64,000 nt of DNA from Leucobacter komagatae (GCF_006716085.1 NZ_VFON01000001.1:558001-622000); one strand, 5' to 3'. Positions 15,017 through 27,099 are shown, counted from the first letter of the stretch. A program made the numbers and translations. The notes: a model not told the origin generated them from the sequence alone.

Positions 15017-17152
15017 ATGACTGACTACAGCAAGATCGACTTCTCCCCCATCATCGACGCCTCGGCTGACGAGGTCGTGACCGAGTCGTACGTTCGCGAC
15101 GTGAAACTGCCCTCCGGCGGCACACTCGCGCTCATCACACTCGACAACGGGCGCGACTACACACGCCCGAACACCCTGGGCCCCCGCACGCTGCAGGGCC
15201 TCGAGCGCGTGCTCGACGAGCTCACGGCCCGGGCCTCGGCCGGCGAGATCCAGGCCGTCGCGGTCACCGGCAAGCAGTTCATCTTTGCCGCCGGCGCCGA
15301 CCTCTCAAAGGTCTCGACGCTCGCGACCCGTGAGAACGCGCTACTCATGGGCCAGTACGGCCACCGCGTGCTCGGCAAGTTCAGCACCATCGGCGTGCCC
15401 TCGTTCGCGTTCGTCAACGGGCTCGCGCTCGGTGGGGCGCTCGAGATCGCGTTGAACTGCACCTACCGCACCGTTGACTCTTCGGCCGCTGCGATCGCGT
15501 TCCCCGAGGTCTTCCTCGGCATCATCCCCGGCTGGGGAGGTGCGACGCTTCTGCCGAACCTCATCGGCATCGAAAACGCGCTCAAGGTGATCGTCTCGAA
15601 CCCGCTGCAGAACAACCGCATGCTGAAGCCGAAGCAGGCCCTCGAGCTCGGCATCTTCGACACGATGTTCGGCGCCGCAAGCTTCCTCGAGCAGTCGGTC
15701 GCGTGGGCCGACGGTGTGCTCACGGGCAAGACGAAGGTCGAGCGCCCGAACGAGCCCGGCAAGATCGAGCGTATGACCAAGTGGCCGATCGCGATCAAGG
15801 TCGCGCGCGACACCGTCAAGGGCCGCCTAGGCACGGCCGCGAAGTCGCCGTACGCGGCGCTCGATCTGCTCGCCGCGGCAAAAGACAACGACGTGGCCGC
15901 TGGTTTCGCTCGCGAGGATGAGGCGCTCGCCGAACTCATCTCGGGCGACCAGTTCGCCGCCTCGATCTACGCCTTTGACCTGGTGCAGAAGCGCGCAAAG
16001 CGCCCCGCCGGCGCCCCTGACAAGGAGCTCGCGAAGAAGGTACAGAAGGTCGGCATCATCGGCGCTGGCCTCATGGCGAGCCAGTTCGCGCTGCTTTTCG
16101 CGCGCAAGCTTCGCGTGCCCGTCGTGATCACCGACCTCGACCAGGGGCGCGTGGACAAGGGCGTCGCCTACATTCACGGCGAGATCGACAAGATGCACGG
16201 CAAGGGCCGGCTCTCAAGCGACGACGCCAACCAGGTGAAGGCGCTCGTCACCGGCACGACCGACAAGTCGCTGTTCGCTGATTGTGACTGGGTCATCGAG
16301 GCTGTCTTCGAGGAGCTGTCGGTGAAGCAGCAGGTCTTCGCTGAGATCGAGCCGATCATCGCCGAGGACGCGATCCTCGCGACGAACACCTCCTCGCTCT
16401 CGGTCGAGCAGATCGGCGCAAACCTGAAGCACCCGGAGCGCCTCGTTGGGTTCCACTTCTTCAACCCGGTCGCGGTCATGCCCCTCATCGAGGTCGTGAA
16501 GAGCCCCGCGACCGGTGAGGGCGCGCTCTCGACCGCGATGGTCATCGCGAAGAACCTCGGCAAGAGCGCGATTATCACCGCTGACCGCCCCGGCTTCGTG
16601 GTGAACCGCCTGCTCGCGAAGGTCATGGGCGAGGCGGCGCGCGCGCTCGATGAGGGCACTCCGCTCCCCGTTGTTGAGCAGTCGCTCGCGCCCATCGGAC
16701 TGCCGATGGGGCCGTTCGAACTGATCGACCTTGTCGGCTGGAAGGTCGCCGCGCACGTGCAAGACACGATGGTCGGGGCGTTCCCTGAGCGCTTCTACGC
16801 GTCGCCGAACATGCACGCGATCGCCGAGCTTGACGAGCCGCTCGTCAAGAACAAGCTTGGCAAGGTCGAGGATCTCTCGAAGGCCGCGAAGAAGGCCCTG
16901 AAGTTCGGCAAGACCCCGGTGACCGCCGAGGAGATTCTGCGTCGGGTTGAAGACGAGCTCGCGAACGAGATCAAGATCATGCTCGACGAGGGTGTGGTGC
17001 ACGCCGCCGAGGACATCGACCTCGGCCTGATTCTGGGCGCCGGCTGGCCGTTCCAGGCGGGTGGCGCGACGCCGTACCTCGACCGCGTCGGAGCGTCGGA
17101 GCGGGCGTTCGGCGGCACGTTCCACGACCCCCGTATCGCCGCGGTCTCCTAG
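15017..17152 (+). CDS. fadB: Fatty acid oxidation complex alpha subunit FadB (enoyl-CoA hydratase / 3-hydroxyacyl-CoA dehydrogenase)
   Basis: 711 residues, the size of bifunctional FadB. Residues about 30-220 form the crotonase domain, with the oxyanion-hole segments KQFIFAAGADLSKV and GLALGGALEIALN. The NAD-binding fold begins near 340 with KVGIIGAGLMASQFALLFAR. The dehydrogenase catalytic region contains HPERLVGFHFFNPVAVMPL. Helical 3HCDH C-terminal domains complete it (PGFVVNRLLAKVMGEAARAL). It converts enoyl-CoA to 3-ketoacyl-CoA for the thiolase encoded immediately upstream. A terminator-like hairpin follows at 17173. Confidence 0.95.
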   Translation: MTDYSKIDFSPIIDASADEVVTESYVRDVKLPSGGTLALITLDNGRDYTRPNTLGPRTLQGLERVLDELTARASAGEIQAVAVTGKQFIFAAGADLSKVSTLATRENALLMGQYGHRVLGKFSTIGVPSFAFVNGLALGGALEIALNCTYRTVDSSAAAIAFPEVFLGIIPGWGGATLLPNLIGIENALKVIVSNPLQNNRMLKPKQALELGIFDTMFGAASFLEQSVAWADGVLTGKTKVERPNEPGKIERMTKWPIAIKVARDTVKGRLGTAAKSPYAALDLLAAAKDNDVAAGFAREDEALAELISGDQFAASIYAFDLVQKRAKRPAGAPDKELAKKVQKVGIIGAGLMASQFALLFARKLRVPVVITDLDQGRVDKGVAYIHGEIDKMHGKGRLSSDDANQVKALVTGTTDKSLFADCDWVIEAVFEELSVKQQVFAEIEPIIAEDAILATNTSSLSVEQIGANLKHPERLVGFHFFNPVAVMPLIEVVKSPATGEGALSTAMVIAKNLGKSAIITADRPGFVVNRLLAKVMGEAARALDEGTPLPVVEQSLAPIGLPMGPFELIDLVGWKVAAHVQDTMVGAFPERFYASPNMHAIAELDEPLVKNKLGKVEDLSKAAKKALKFGKTPVTAEEILRRVEDELANEIKIMLDEGVVHAAEDIDLGLILGAGWPFQAGGATPYLDRVGASERAFGGTFHDPRIAAVS

Positions 17153-17172
17153 CCCGCTCCCGGCTTCGGAAA

Positions 17173-17216
17173 GTTCGCCCCGCTTCCCCCTCTCACGGGT
17201 GGGAGGCGGGGCGAAC
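17173..17216 (+). terminator. Terminator-like hairpin after fadB
   Basis: GTTCGCCCCGC (17173-17183) and GCGGGGCGAAC (17206-17216) form a perfect 11-bp stem that continues inward imperfectly. No clear U-run follows. It is placed 20 nt after the fadB stop. Confidence 0.6.
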
Positions 17217-17313
17217 TGCGTTCACGGCGTCGGGTCTGCGGCGTCGGGTTGCACCTCGCCACCGGTGTCTGCGCACCCACTTGCACCCACATGCGCCCAA
17301 ATATTCGGTTGGG

Positions 17314-17362
17314 CCTCAAATACCCTCAGGATTAGAGGTGGAACGGAAGATTTGGGGTGTTG
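17314..17362 (+). repeat. Copy A of a 49-bp phased intergenic element
   Basis: CCTCAAA, 10 variable bases, ATTAGAGGTG, 9 variable bases, ATTTGGGGTGTTG. The same three blocks with identical spacing recur at 49716-49764. It lies between the convergent fadB and dxs genes. Apart from this element and the fadB hairpin, the gap 17217-17416 shows nothing I can identify. Confidence 0.6.
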
Positions 17363-17416
17363 TGGGTGGTGGTGCCGGTGCAGCCCGCGCCATCAGCCCG
17401 CGCGAGCACGGACGCG

Positions 17417-19348
17417 CTACTCGGGCCGAGCCGCAGGCAGCCGAGTGCCGTGCACCTGCTCGACGATTTCGGCGGCGATCTGCGGCGCGGTGAGGCCCGC
17501 GTCCTCGAGCAGCTCGTCGCGGCTCGCGTGCTCCAAGAACTCGTAGGGGGTGCCAAGCTCGGAGACGGCCGTGTCGACGCCGGCCTCACGGAGCTCCTGC
17601 CGGATCGTGGTGCCAACGCCGCCAACGCGCAGCCCGTCCTCAATGCTCACGACGAGTCGGTGAGTCGCAGCGAGATCAATGACTGAGCGCATCACCGGAA
17701 TCACCCAGCGCGGGTCAATCACCGTCGAGGTGATGCCCTGCTCTGCGAGGATCGCCGCCGCATCGAGCGCAGTCCGCGTCATGGGCCCGACCGCAACGAA
17801 GAGCACGTCGGCCGACACCGCCAGCGGGCCCTCGGCCGGCGCAGTGGTCTGCTCGCCCGCGTAAAGCACGTCGACGCCGTCTTCGGTGCGCCAGAGCCCG
17901 GGAAGCGGGACCCCGACGGAACCCTTCGGGTAGCGGATAACGGTCGGTGCGTCCTCAACGACGACCGCCTCGCCGAGCGTCTCTCGGAGCGTTGCTTCGT
18001 CCCGGGGCGCCGCGATGCGAATGCCTGGCACGATCTGAAGCATCGCAAGATCCCACACACCGTTGTGGCTCGCGCCGTCAGGCCCGGTAATACCGGCGCG
18101 GTCAAGCACAAACGTCACGCCGGCGCGGTGGAGGCCGACGTCCATGAGCACCTGGTCGAAAGCGCGGTTCATGAAGGTTGCGTAGATCGCCACGACGGGA
18201 TGGAGGCCGCCGTAGGCAAGACCAGCTGCAGTCGTCACCGCGTGCTGCTCAGCGATGCCGACGTCGTACACGCGCTGCGGGAATGCCTGGGCAAAGCCGT
18301 CGAGCCCTGTGGGCCTGAGCATCGCCCCGGTGATACCGACGAGCTTCGGGTGCTGATGCGCGAGTGCGACGATCTCTTCGCGGAACACTGAAGTCCACCC
18401 GCGCTCGGACGAAGCGCTGAGCGGGGCTCCGTTGTCGGGATTGATCTGACCGATCGCGTGGAACTGATCTGCCTCGTCGTTCACCGCCGGAGCGTAGCCG
18501 CGACCCTTCTCCGTGATCACGTGCACGAGGGCCGGACGGCCGTACCCCTTCGCCTGCTTGAGCGCGACCTCAACGGCGGCCAGGTCGTGCCCGTCAACGG
18601 GGCCGACGTACTTGATGTCGAGGTTTGCATACAGATCCTGATTGCCGGAGGCGCGCGAGACGAAGCCGCGCAGGGCACCGCGCGCGGCGCGATACACGGT
18701 GCGGCCCGCGGCACCAAAGTTGTTGAAGAGCCGCTCGCTCCCCTCCTGCAGGTCGCGGTATCCCCCGGTAACGCGCACCCCGTTCAAGAAGCGCGCCATG
18801 CCGCCGATGGTCGGCGCGTAGGATCGGCCGTTGTCGTTCACGACGATGATGAGATTGCGGTCGTTGTCGTCGGTGATGTTGTTGAGCGCTTCCCAGGTCA
18901 TGCCACCCGTGAGCGCGCCATCGCCGACGACGGCGACAACGTGGCGATCCTGCTTTCCGGTGCTCGCGAAGGCTCGCGAGATGCCGTCTGCCCAACTCAG
19001 CGAGCTCGAAGCATGCGAGCTCTCCACGACGTCGTGGACGCTTTCGGACCGCTGCGGGTAGCCCGCGAGGCCACCGCGCTTTCGCAGGTCGGTGAAGTCC
19101 TTGCGCCCGGTCAGGATCTTGTGAACGTAGCTCTGGTGACCGGTGTCCCAAACAATGGGGTCGTTCGGCGAATCAAACACGCGGTGCAGCGCGATCGTGA
19201 GCTCAACGACGCCCAGGTTCGGCCCCAGGTGACCGCCCGTCTTCGAGACCTCGGCGATCAAGAACTCGCGAATGTCAGCCGCGAGCTCCACGCACTCCTC
19301 GGGGGTTAGCGCGTCGAGATCTCGGGGTCCAGTAATTCGCTCAAGCAC
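17417..19348 (-). CDS. dxs: 1-deoxy-D-xylulose-5-phosphate synthase
   Basis: 643 residues, full length. HLGPNLGVVELTIALH and DTGHQSYVHKILTGR are the N-terminal Dxs hallmarks. The thiamine diphosphate motif is VVGDGALTGGMTWEALNN. The transketolase-type second domain has YDVGIAEQHAVTTAAGLA. The C-terminal domain carries SIEDGLRVGGVG. It condenses pyruvate and glyceraldehyde 3-phosphate, the first step of the MEP isoprenoid pathway. The GTG start is 6 nt after TAGACT (rc of 19355-19360), so the mRNA is probably leaderless. Confidence 0.96.
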   Translation of the reverse strand: MLERITGPRDLDALTPEECVELAADIREFLIAEVSKTGGHLGPNLGVVELTIALHRVFDSPNDPIVWDTGHQSYVHKILTGRKDFTDLRKRGGLAGYPQRSESVHDVVESSHASSSLSWADGISRAFASTGKQDRHVVAVVGDGALTGGMTWEALNNITDDNDRNLIIVVNDNGRSYAPTIGGMARFLNGVRVTGGYRDLQEGSERLFNNFGAAGRTVYRAARGALRGFVSRASGNQDLYANLDIKYVGPVDGHDLAAVEVALKQAKGYGRPALVHVITEKGRGYAPAVNDEADQFHAIGQINPDNGAPLSASSERGWTSVFREEIVALAHQHPKLVGITGAMLRPTGLDGFAQAFPQRVYDVGIAEQHAVTTAAGLAYGGLHPVVAIYATFMNRAFDQVLMDVGLHRAGVTFVLDRAGITGPDGASHNGVWDLAMLQIVPGIRIAAPRDEATLRETLGEAVVVEDAPTVIRYPKGSVGVPLPGLWRTEDGVDVLYAGEQTTAPAEGPLAVSADVLFVAVGPMTRTALDAAAILAEQGITSTVIDPRWVIPVMRSVIDLAATHRLVVSIEDGLRVGGVGTTIRQELREAGVDTAVSELGTPYEFLEHASRDELLEDAGLTAPQIAAEIVEQVHGTRLPAARPE

Positions 19349-19446
19349 CCACTCAGTCTACTGAACAAAGCCGTACGGTCTCCGACCGGCGCGGTGCCGC
19401 GCCGCGTTGGCGCGGTCGGGCGAGGCGCAGCAATGTAGGCCGGCCG

Positions 19447-19746
19447 CTATGGCTGGTCGTCTCTGTGCGGGCTAGCCTCAGGAAGGCTCCGCAATTGTTG
19501 CACCAGTTCGTCGATGAAGTCGTCCACGTCATCGACGAGGTAACCGACACGGAACCAGGCCATCACCTTGAATCGAGACTGCACCGCCGCGCGGGCAAGC
19601 TCGTCCCCGGGCACACCGGCCCCTACCTGCTGCGCGAGATCGTCGAGGAAGGCATCGACATCGCCAAGGTCGTACCTCCCCGAGTACTTGGAGGTGCGGA
19701 ACTGCTGGCTGATGATCCGTTGCGCGAGGTCGGCTCTGGCGCTCAT
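19447..19746 (-). CDS. DivIVA-domain small protein
   Basis: 99 residues containing two DivIVA-like motifs in tandem, SGRYDLGDVDAFLDDLAQQV and VGYLVDDVDDFIDELVQQL. In full-length DivIVA/Wag31 this motif contributes to membrane association at cell poles. This protein lacks the long coiled-coil tail, so it is probably not the polar growth protein itself. The ATG is preceded by AAGGAG. It lies between dxs and the acnA terminator on the same strand. Confidence 0.8.
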   Translation of the reverse strand: MSARADLAQRIISQQFRTSKYSGRYDLGDVDAFLDDLAQQVGAGVPGDELARAAVQSRFKVMAWFRVGYLVDDVDDFIDELVQQLRSLPEASPHRDDQP

Positions 19747-19842
19747 GTGATGCTCCTTCGTGTCTCTGCCCGTGCTCTTACGCTAGCAACCCTGCAATTT
19801 GTTCGAGATCTGAGGATCGGCCGACCGACGCGCCAACAACGC

Positions 19843-19876
19843 GGAGGACCCCGCGCCAATAGGCGCGGGGTCCTCC
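19843..19876 (-). terminator. Terminator after acnA
   Basis: A perfect 15-bp stem GGAGGACCCCGCGCC / GGCGCGGGGTCCTCC with a 4-nt AATA loop, placed 37 nt past the acnA stop and pointing away from it on the reverse strand. The U-tail is weak. Confidence 0.8.
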
Positions 19877-19912
19877 GGTAGCGAACGGGCTCAGGGAACC
19901 CGGTGCCGGTGC

Positions 19913-22582
<2,670 letters not shown>

Positions 22583-22645
22583 GAGGTTCCTCCAAAGTCT
22601 CTCGATGTCAAGATAAATCCTACACCCTCACGGCGACCTCCGCTG

Positions 22646-23434
22646 TCACTCCGACGGGGTGTTCTCCCCCGAGATTACGCCCTTTTCGCCGCTCGAATCA
22701 TCTGATGAAGATTGGAGGCGCTGCACGACGAACCACGTTACGACGATGATGACGGCAAACAGCGGCACCCCCATCACGATTCTCGCGACGCCGAGGGCCT
22801 CGACACGCTCTGCGAGGTACATCGGCAGTTGCACTGCGAGGCGCGCAACGAAGAGCGCAAGCCACATCACGGTGAGCCAGAGGGCGGTTCGGCGAACTTT
22901 GGGTGTCCGCCGCCACCCGCGCATGTCGCCGTCGAGCATGCCGATAAGCAGCCCGACCGCGGGCCACCCCACCAGAATCGAAATGAGCAGCCCGGCCGCC
23001 CACACCGTATTCACGATGAAGCCCGAAAGGAAGTAGTCGACGCCGCGCCCCGTGATGAGGGTGATGATGACAGCAACGCCAACGCCGAGCACGCCCGACA
23101 GTGCCGACACGATCGTTTCGCGCCGCACGAGCCGGGCAATCACCATGACGAGCGCGAGGCCGCCCGGAACGAGCGCGGAGAGCCGAGCATCCTTTGTCGC
23201 GACAAAGAGCACGACGAACAGCAGGCTTGGAACGATCGCTTCGACAACGCCACGCACGCCACCGATCGCATCAAGGACGCCGGCCGCGGTGAGATCCTCA
23301 CCCGATCCGCCCGCGCGAACCGCGCGCGCAATGCCGCCATTCAGCGCCGGGAGCTTGGCGGCACCGCTTGCCTGCGGCGAGGGATCCTGCTCGGCCCCCT
23401 CTGCCTCGTGTGGCTCGCGCGGGGTCGCGGTCAC
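22646..23434 (-). CDS. DUF3159 family membrane protein
   Basis: 262 residues. A cytoplasmic N-terminus of about 65 residues precedes five to six membrane helices, including AIVPSLLFVVLFVATKDA, GLLISILVGWPAVGLLIGML and VPLFAVIIVVTWFVVQ. The motifs and size fit DUF3159, a family of actinobacterial membrane proteins of unknown function. It overlaps the DUF3710 gene by 4 nt (GTGA), so the two are translationally coupled. The DUF3159/DUF3710/dut grouping is a recurrent actinobacterial neighbourhood. Confidence 0.85.
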   Translation of the reverse strand: MTATPREPHEAEGAEQDPSPQASGAAKLPALNGGIARAVRAGGSGEDLTAAGVLDAIGGVRGVVEAIVPSLLFVVLFVATKDARLSALVPGGLALVMVIARLVRRETIVSALSGVLGVGVAVIITLITGRGVDYFLSGFIVNTVWAAGLLISILVGWPAVGLLIGMLDGDMRGWRRTPKVRRTALWLTVMWLALFVARLAVQLPMYLAERVEALGVARIVMGVPLFAVIIVVTWFVVQRLQSSSDDSSGEKGVISGENTPSE

Positions 23435-24117
23435 TCGCCCGCCGGTCCGGTGGGCTGCGCGCCTGGCTGCACGCCGGCGGGCACCTTCAGCGGGAGAAGA
23501 TCGCCGGGAGGCATCGGGAGGTCGCCGCGCACGACGACGATCTCGCGGAAGAGCTCGATGAGTTCCTCGCGCGCGGCCGCATCGACCGCCGCCTTGCCCA
23601 TGAGGATCCCGCGCAGGATCCAGCGCGGCCCGTCGACGCCGATGAAGCGCGCTGCGCGGGTGCCGCCGCCCTGCTCGGCGGGTACCTGGGTTGCGGTGAG
23701 AAGCTCGGCGCCGAGCGCGCCGTCCTCTTCAACTACCTCAGCGCCCTGAGCTGCGAGCTGAGTGGTGAGGTCGCGCCGGATCTGGTGCCACATGCCGCTC
23801 GATTTCGGCGCCGAGAACGCCTGCACCTGGAGCAGCGATTCCGCGTACTCGAGGGAGACCGCGACGACGCGCTTCGCGCGCTCGTCAACCTCGAGGCGCA
23901 TCTGGAGCCCCTCGCGTGGGGCGATCTTGATGCCGCCGAGATCGACGTAGGGGCGCATCGCGGGCACCTCCGAGAAGTCGAACGGGCCAGCCGTTGCGCG
24001 GTCTTCCGGCGCAGACTTGCTCGTATCGACCGCGTCGACAGCCTCAGCGGCGGCGTCGGCTTCGGTGGTGGTGGCCTCGGCCGACTCAGCGGCCTCGTTG
24101 GTTGCGTCTTCGTTCAT
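23431..24117 (-). CDS. DUF3710 domain-containing protein
   Basis: 228 residues. The N-terminal 45 residues are acidic, Ala/Glu-rich low complexity. The DUF3710 core follows with GPFDFSEVPAMRPYVDLGGI, QVQAFSAPKSSGMWHQIRRD and RFIGVDGPRWILRGILMGKA. The function is unknown. It lies directly behind dut and is coupled to DUF3159 through a 4-nt overlap, which suggests one operon. Confidence 0.88.
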   Translation of the reverse strand: MNEDATNEAAESAEATTTEADAAAEAVDAVDTSKSAPEDRATAGPFDFSEVPAMRPYVDLGGIKIAPREGLQMRLEVDERAKRVVAVSLEYAESLLQVQAFSAPKSSGMWHQIRRDLTTQLAAQGAEVVEEDGALGAELLTATQVPAEQGGGTRAARFIGVDGPRWILRGILMGKAAVDAAAREELIELFREIVVVRGDLPMPPGDLLPLKVPAGVQPGAQPTGPAGE

Positions 24118-24159
24118 TGTTTCAGTCTCCTCGTTCCTGGGCGGGGCTGCGGCGCGCGG

Positions 24160-24606
24160 TTAGGCGGCGCCACTCACGCCCGTTGATCCGAATCCGTTTG
24201 CACCGCGCACCGAGTCCGCGGGAAGCTCGTCGACCGGCTCGAAGATCGCGCGGGTCACCGGCATGACAATCACCTGGGCGATCCGGTCACCAACCGCGAC
24301 ATCGAAGCTCGCGCGCTGGTCGGTGTTGAGCAGCGTCACCTTAATCTCGCCGCGATAGCCAGCGTCGACGGTTCCCGGTGAGTTCACCACGGTGATCCCG
24401 TGCTTCGCAGCGAGGCCGCTACGCGGCACCACGAAGGCGGCGTACCCCTCCGGCAGGGCGATCGATACGCCCGTGCCAATGAGGGCACGCTCGCCGGGGG
24501 CAAGCGTCACTGCCTCAGCGGCGCACAGGTCTGCGCCGGCGTCGTCGGCGTGGGCATACAGCGGGGGTCGCTCCGCAACGATAGGAACGCGTACTACATC
24601 AGTCAC
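24160..24606 (-). CDS. dut: dUTP diphosphatase
   Basis: 148 residues with all five dUTPase motifs: DDAGADL (I), PRSGLAAKHG (II), NSPGTVDAGYRGE with the catalytic Asp (III), GDRIAQ (IV) and GANGFGSTG, the C-terminal Gly-rich lid (V). The trimeric enzyme makes dUMP and prevents uracil incorporation. The GTG at 24606 is preferred over the in-frame GTG at 24612 because TAGCCT (rc of 24613-24618) is 6 nt upstream of it, a leaderless start. The DUF3710 gene follows 42 nt downstream. Confidence 0.95.
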   Translation of the reverse strand: MTDVVRVPIVAERPPLYAHADDAGADLCAAEAVTLAPGERALIGTGVSIALPEGYAAFVVPRSGLAAKHGITVVNSPGTVDAGYRGEIKVTLLNTDQRASFDVAVGDRIAQVIVMPVTRAIFEPVDELPADSVRGANGFGSTGVSGAA

Positions 24607-24711
24607 GCCCACAGGCTATCGGATCGGCCGCAGAACGCGCGCGTCCCCCACGGAAACCCGCCACGGAGGTGGCGCTCAGCAAGCACGTCAGATTGGCGAG
24701 ATAATGGGGCT

Positions 24712-25176
24712 ATGACCGCAACTACTCCGGCAGCAACCTACCGCGAACGCCTTCTCCCGGGAATCGGGTTCTTTGGCGCCTGGCTGCTCCTCATCCCCGC
24801 GACGGCCCTCGTGATGACACCCATCAACAAGGGAGCTGCTATCCCCGTTGCCATCGGCCTGTACGTGCTCGTTGCGCTGATCTTCGTCGCGCTCAGCCCG
24901 GTCATCGCGGTCGAGAACGGTGAGCTGCGGGCGGGCCGTGCCACAATCCCGCTCAAGTTTGTGGGTGAGGTCACCCCCCTGGGGCAGGATGCGCTGAGAA
25001 ACGTGATCGGCCCCGGCGCCGACGCGCGCAGCTACATGGTCGTCCGCGGCTGGATCCACCGGGGCGTGCAGGTCGAAATCACCGACGAGAGCGACCCGAC
25101 CCCGTACTGGGTCATTACAAGCCGAAAGCCGCTAGCCCTCAAAGAGGCGCTAGCGGCTAGCAAGCAGAGCGCTTAG
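24712..25176 (+). CDS. DUF3093 membrane protein
   Basis: 154 residues. Two N-terminal membrane helices (about 15-60, with LLPGIGFFGAWLLLIPATAL and GLYVLVALIFVALSPVIAV) precede a cytoplasmic beta-rich domain (LRAGRATIPLKFVGEV, PYWVITSRKPLAL). It matches DUF3093, of unknown function and usually beside dut, as here. GATAAT (24700-24705) ends 6 nt before the ATG, so it is leaderless and divergent from dut. Confidence 0.88.
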   Translation: MTATTPAATYRERLLPGIGFFGAWLLLIPATALVMTPINKGAAIPVAIGLYVLVALIFVALSPVIAVENGELRAGRATIPLKFVGEVTPLGQDALRNVIGPGADARSYMVVRGWIHRGVQVEITDESDPTPYWVITSRKPLALKEALAASKQSA

Positions 25177-25207
25177 TCTCGGCGGGAGCTGGGCCCGAGC
25201 AGAGCGC

Positions 25208-25501
25208 TTAGGCGTCGCACTCCACGCAGATCGGGCCGAGGTCGATCTCGCGCGACAGCTGTGAGCGGTGACGAACGAGGAAGCAGTTCACGCAGGTGAA
25301 CTCGTCCGCCTGCTGCGGCAGAACGACGACGTCAAGTTCAACATCGGAGAGGTCTGACCCGCCGAGATCGAAGCTGGGGTTGTCAGCGTCTTCCGAGTCG
25401 AGCGACGACGGCCCCTTGGAAGGCCCACGCTCCTTGAGCGCTTCAATCGACTCAGCGGTTTCGTCGTCGTTCTTGCGCGGTGCGTCGTAATCGGTTGCCA
25501 T
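25208..25501 (-). CDS. DUF4193 family protein with CxxC zinc motif
   Basis: 97 residues, acidic, ending in a probable four-cysteine zinc site (FTCVNCFLVRHRSQL and GPICVECDA). MATDYDAPRKNDDETAESIE at the N-terminus is typical of DUF4193. AGGAGA lies 5-6 nt before the ATG at 25501; longer in-frame extension is not plausible. On the reverse strand the promoter region shows TTGCGT and GACTAT-like boxes near 25545-25575. The function is unknown. Confidence 0.88.
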   Translation of the reverse strand: MATDYDAPRKNDDETAESIEALKERGPSKGPSSLDSEDADNPSFDLGGSDLSDVELDVVVLPQQADEFTCVNCFLVRHRSQLSREIDLGPICVECDA

Positions 25502-25689
25502 GTTTCTCCTGCTTTTCGTCGCGGCTGGCTTTGGGAGCGGCCATAGTCTGCCCGATAGATCGTTCGAACGCAAACCAATATTGCTGAGAGCGATCGGAGA
25601 GCACCGAACTATCCCCCACTCGCCCGGTTCAATCCGCGTTTCAATCGGGAAGCTGTGGCACTCTTGAGCGAACACCGAAGGGATCTGCA

Positions 25690-27078
25690 ATGGATGAACT
25701 GCGCGTAGTACGGCGCGAAGACGGCTCACTCATCCTCGCGAACGAGCTCGGCGAGGAATACCGGTTGGCGATCGACGAGTCGGTCGCGCAGGAGGTGCGG
25801 CTTGCCCTGCCTCGCGCCGCGAGCGCGGTCCGGGTGCGCCCCCGAGAGATTCAGGCGCTGCTCCGCGCCGGCAAGAGCCGGGCCGAGGTCGCTGCGGAGA
25901 CTGGCCTCGAAGAGGCGGATGTCGAGCGGTTCGAGGAGCCCGTCCGGGCCGAGAAGCGATACATGCTCGACCTCGCGCACGCCGTGGTCGTTCGTACCGA
26001 TCCCACCGGTACGAACGGTTCGCCCTCCGCGAACGACGACGAGCAGCGCTTCGGGCAGGTCATCGCCGAGCGGCTCGTCGGCCTCGGAAACGTCAACAGC
26101 GAGTGGCGCTCGTGGCGCGACGAAGAGGCGGGCTGGCTTGTTGGCCTCGCGTTCGACTCCCGCGACGGCGATCACGACGCCGTCTGGAGTTTTGACCACA
26201 AGAAGCGCGTGCTGAGCCCGCTCACCCCGGACGCCACGAACCTGTCGAAGGTCGGCGAGATCGGCGACAGGCTCATCCCGAAGCTTCGCGCCGTGGACGC
26301 TGACGAACCGGAGCGGGCGGCGAAGCCCGAACCCGCGCCGTTTGACCCCGACGGCCTCCTCGCGCCGACCCAGGAAGTTGAACCGCTTCCCGCGGCCGAC
26401 ACTCCCGGTAACGCCGCGGTGGCAGACTCAGCGGGCGAAGAGCCCATCAATGCTGACGCCGAGTATGAGCGCCGGCGCGAGATCGATCACCTCGCCGTCA
26501 AGACGACCGACGACGACGGGCACGACCTCAGCCAGACCGCCGACCTGCTCGATGCACTGCGCCGCCGCCGCGGCGAACGGTCCCGCGAAGCCGCGGAGTC
26601 GCTTGCCGAGCAGAATCAGGGGGCCGCGGGCGATGACTCCGCAGACCCCTCGCCGCTTGAGGTGCTCGGCCTCCCGCCACGCGCGCCGAGCACGCGGCGC
26701 GGCGCTGCCGCGAATATCTGGGGAACTGCCGGGGTGTCCGGCGTTTCCGGCGATGAGGATCCCGCGCCCACGAATGCCACACGCGAGAGCGGCTCCGGCG
26801 CAGGCACGGGCGAAGGTGACAGCGCCGACACCGCCCAGCTCCGCGCAGTCCCGCCCGCGCCTATGGCGGACCCAATGCCTGAGGCCGGTGACGGAACGGA
26901 GCCCGGCGCGGATTCATCTGCAAGCGACGCAACCGACGCAGCGCCGTCCCAGGCTCAGCGTGGGGACCGCGGTCAGAGCGGTGGTCGCGAGGGCCGCGGC
27001 TCGAAGCGCGGCCGGTCGTCGATCCCGAGCTGGGACGATATCCTCTTCGGCACCCGCAGCGACGACGATCCGGCCTAG
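25690..27078 (+). CDS. sepH: Septation protein SepH
   Basis: 462 residues. The N-terminal DUF3071 domain (about 1-170) contains a helix-turn-helix-like segment (REIQALLRAGKSRAEVAAET) and the conserved EWRSWRDEEAGWLVGLAFD and VWSFDHKKRVLSPLTPDA. The C-terminal 250 residues are acidic, Ala/Pro-rich and disordered, ending in a short basic motif, RSSIPSWDDILFGTR. SepH in actinobacteria stimulates FtsZ assembly at division septa. AAGGGA precedes the ATG. It is convergent with the phosphodiesterase gene at 27100. Confidence 0.92.
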   Translation: MDELRVVRREDGSLILANELGEEYRLAIDESVAQEVRLALPRAASAVRVRPREIQALLRAGKSRAEVAAETGLEEADVERFEEPVRAEKRYMLDLAHAVVVRTDPTGTNGSPSANDDEQRFGQVIAERLVGLGNVNSEWRSWRDEEAGWLVGLAFDSRDGDHDAVWSFDHKKRVLSPLTPDATNLSKVGEIGDRLIPKLRAVDADEPERAAKPEPAPFDPDGLLAPTQEVEPLPAADTPGNAAVADSAGEEPINADAEYERRREIDHLAVKTTDDDGHDLSQTADLLDALRRRRGERSREAAESLAEQNQGAAGDDSADPSPLEVLGLPPRAPSTRRGAAANIWGTAGVSGVSGDEDPAPTNATRESGSGAGTGEGDSADTAQLRAVPPAPMADPMPEAGDGTEPGADSSASDATDAAPSQAQRGDRGQSGGREGRGSKRGRSSIPSWDDILFGTRSDDDPA

Positions 27079-27099
27079 CAACGCGGCCCGGGAGCAGAG

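Noticed and set aside
18458..19309. Long forward frame opposite dxs
   Set aside because: Shadow of the dxs gene; the real gene has all Dxs motifs.
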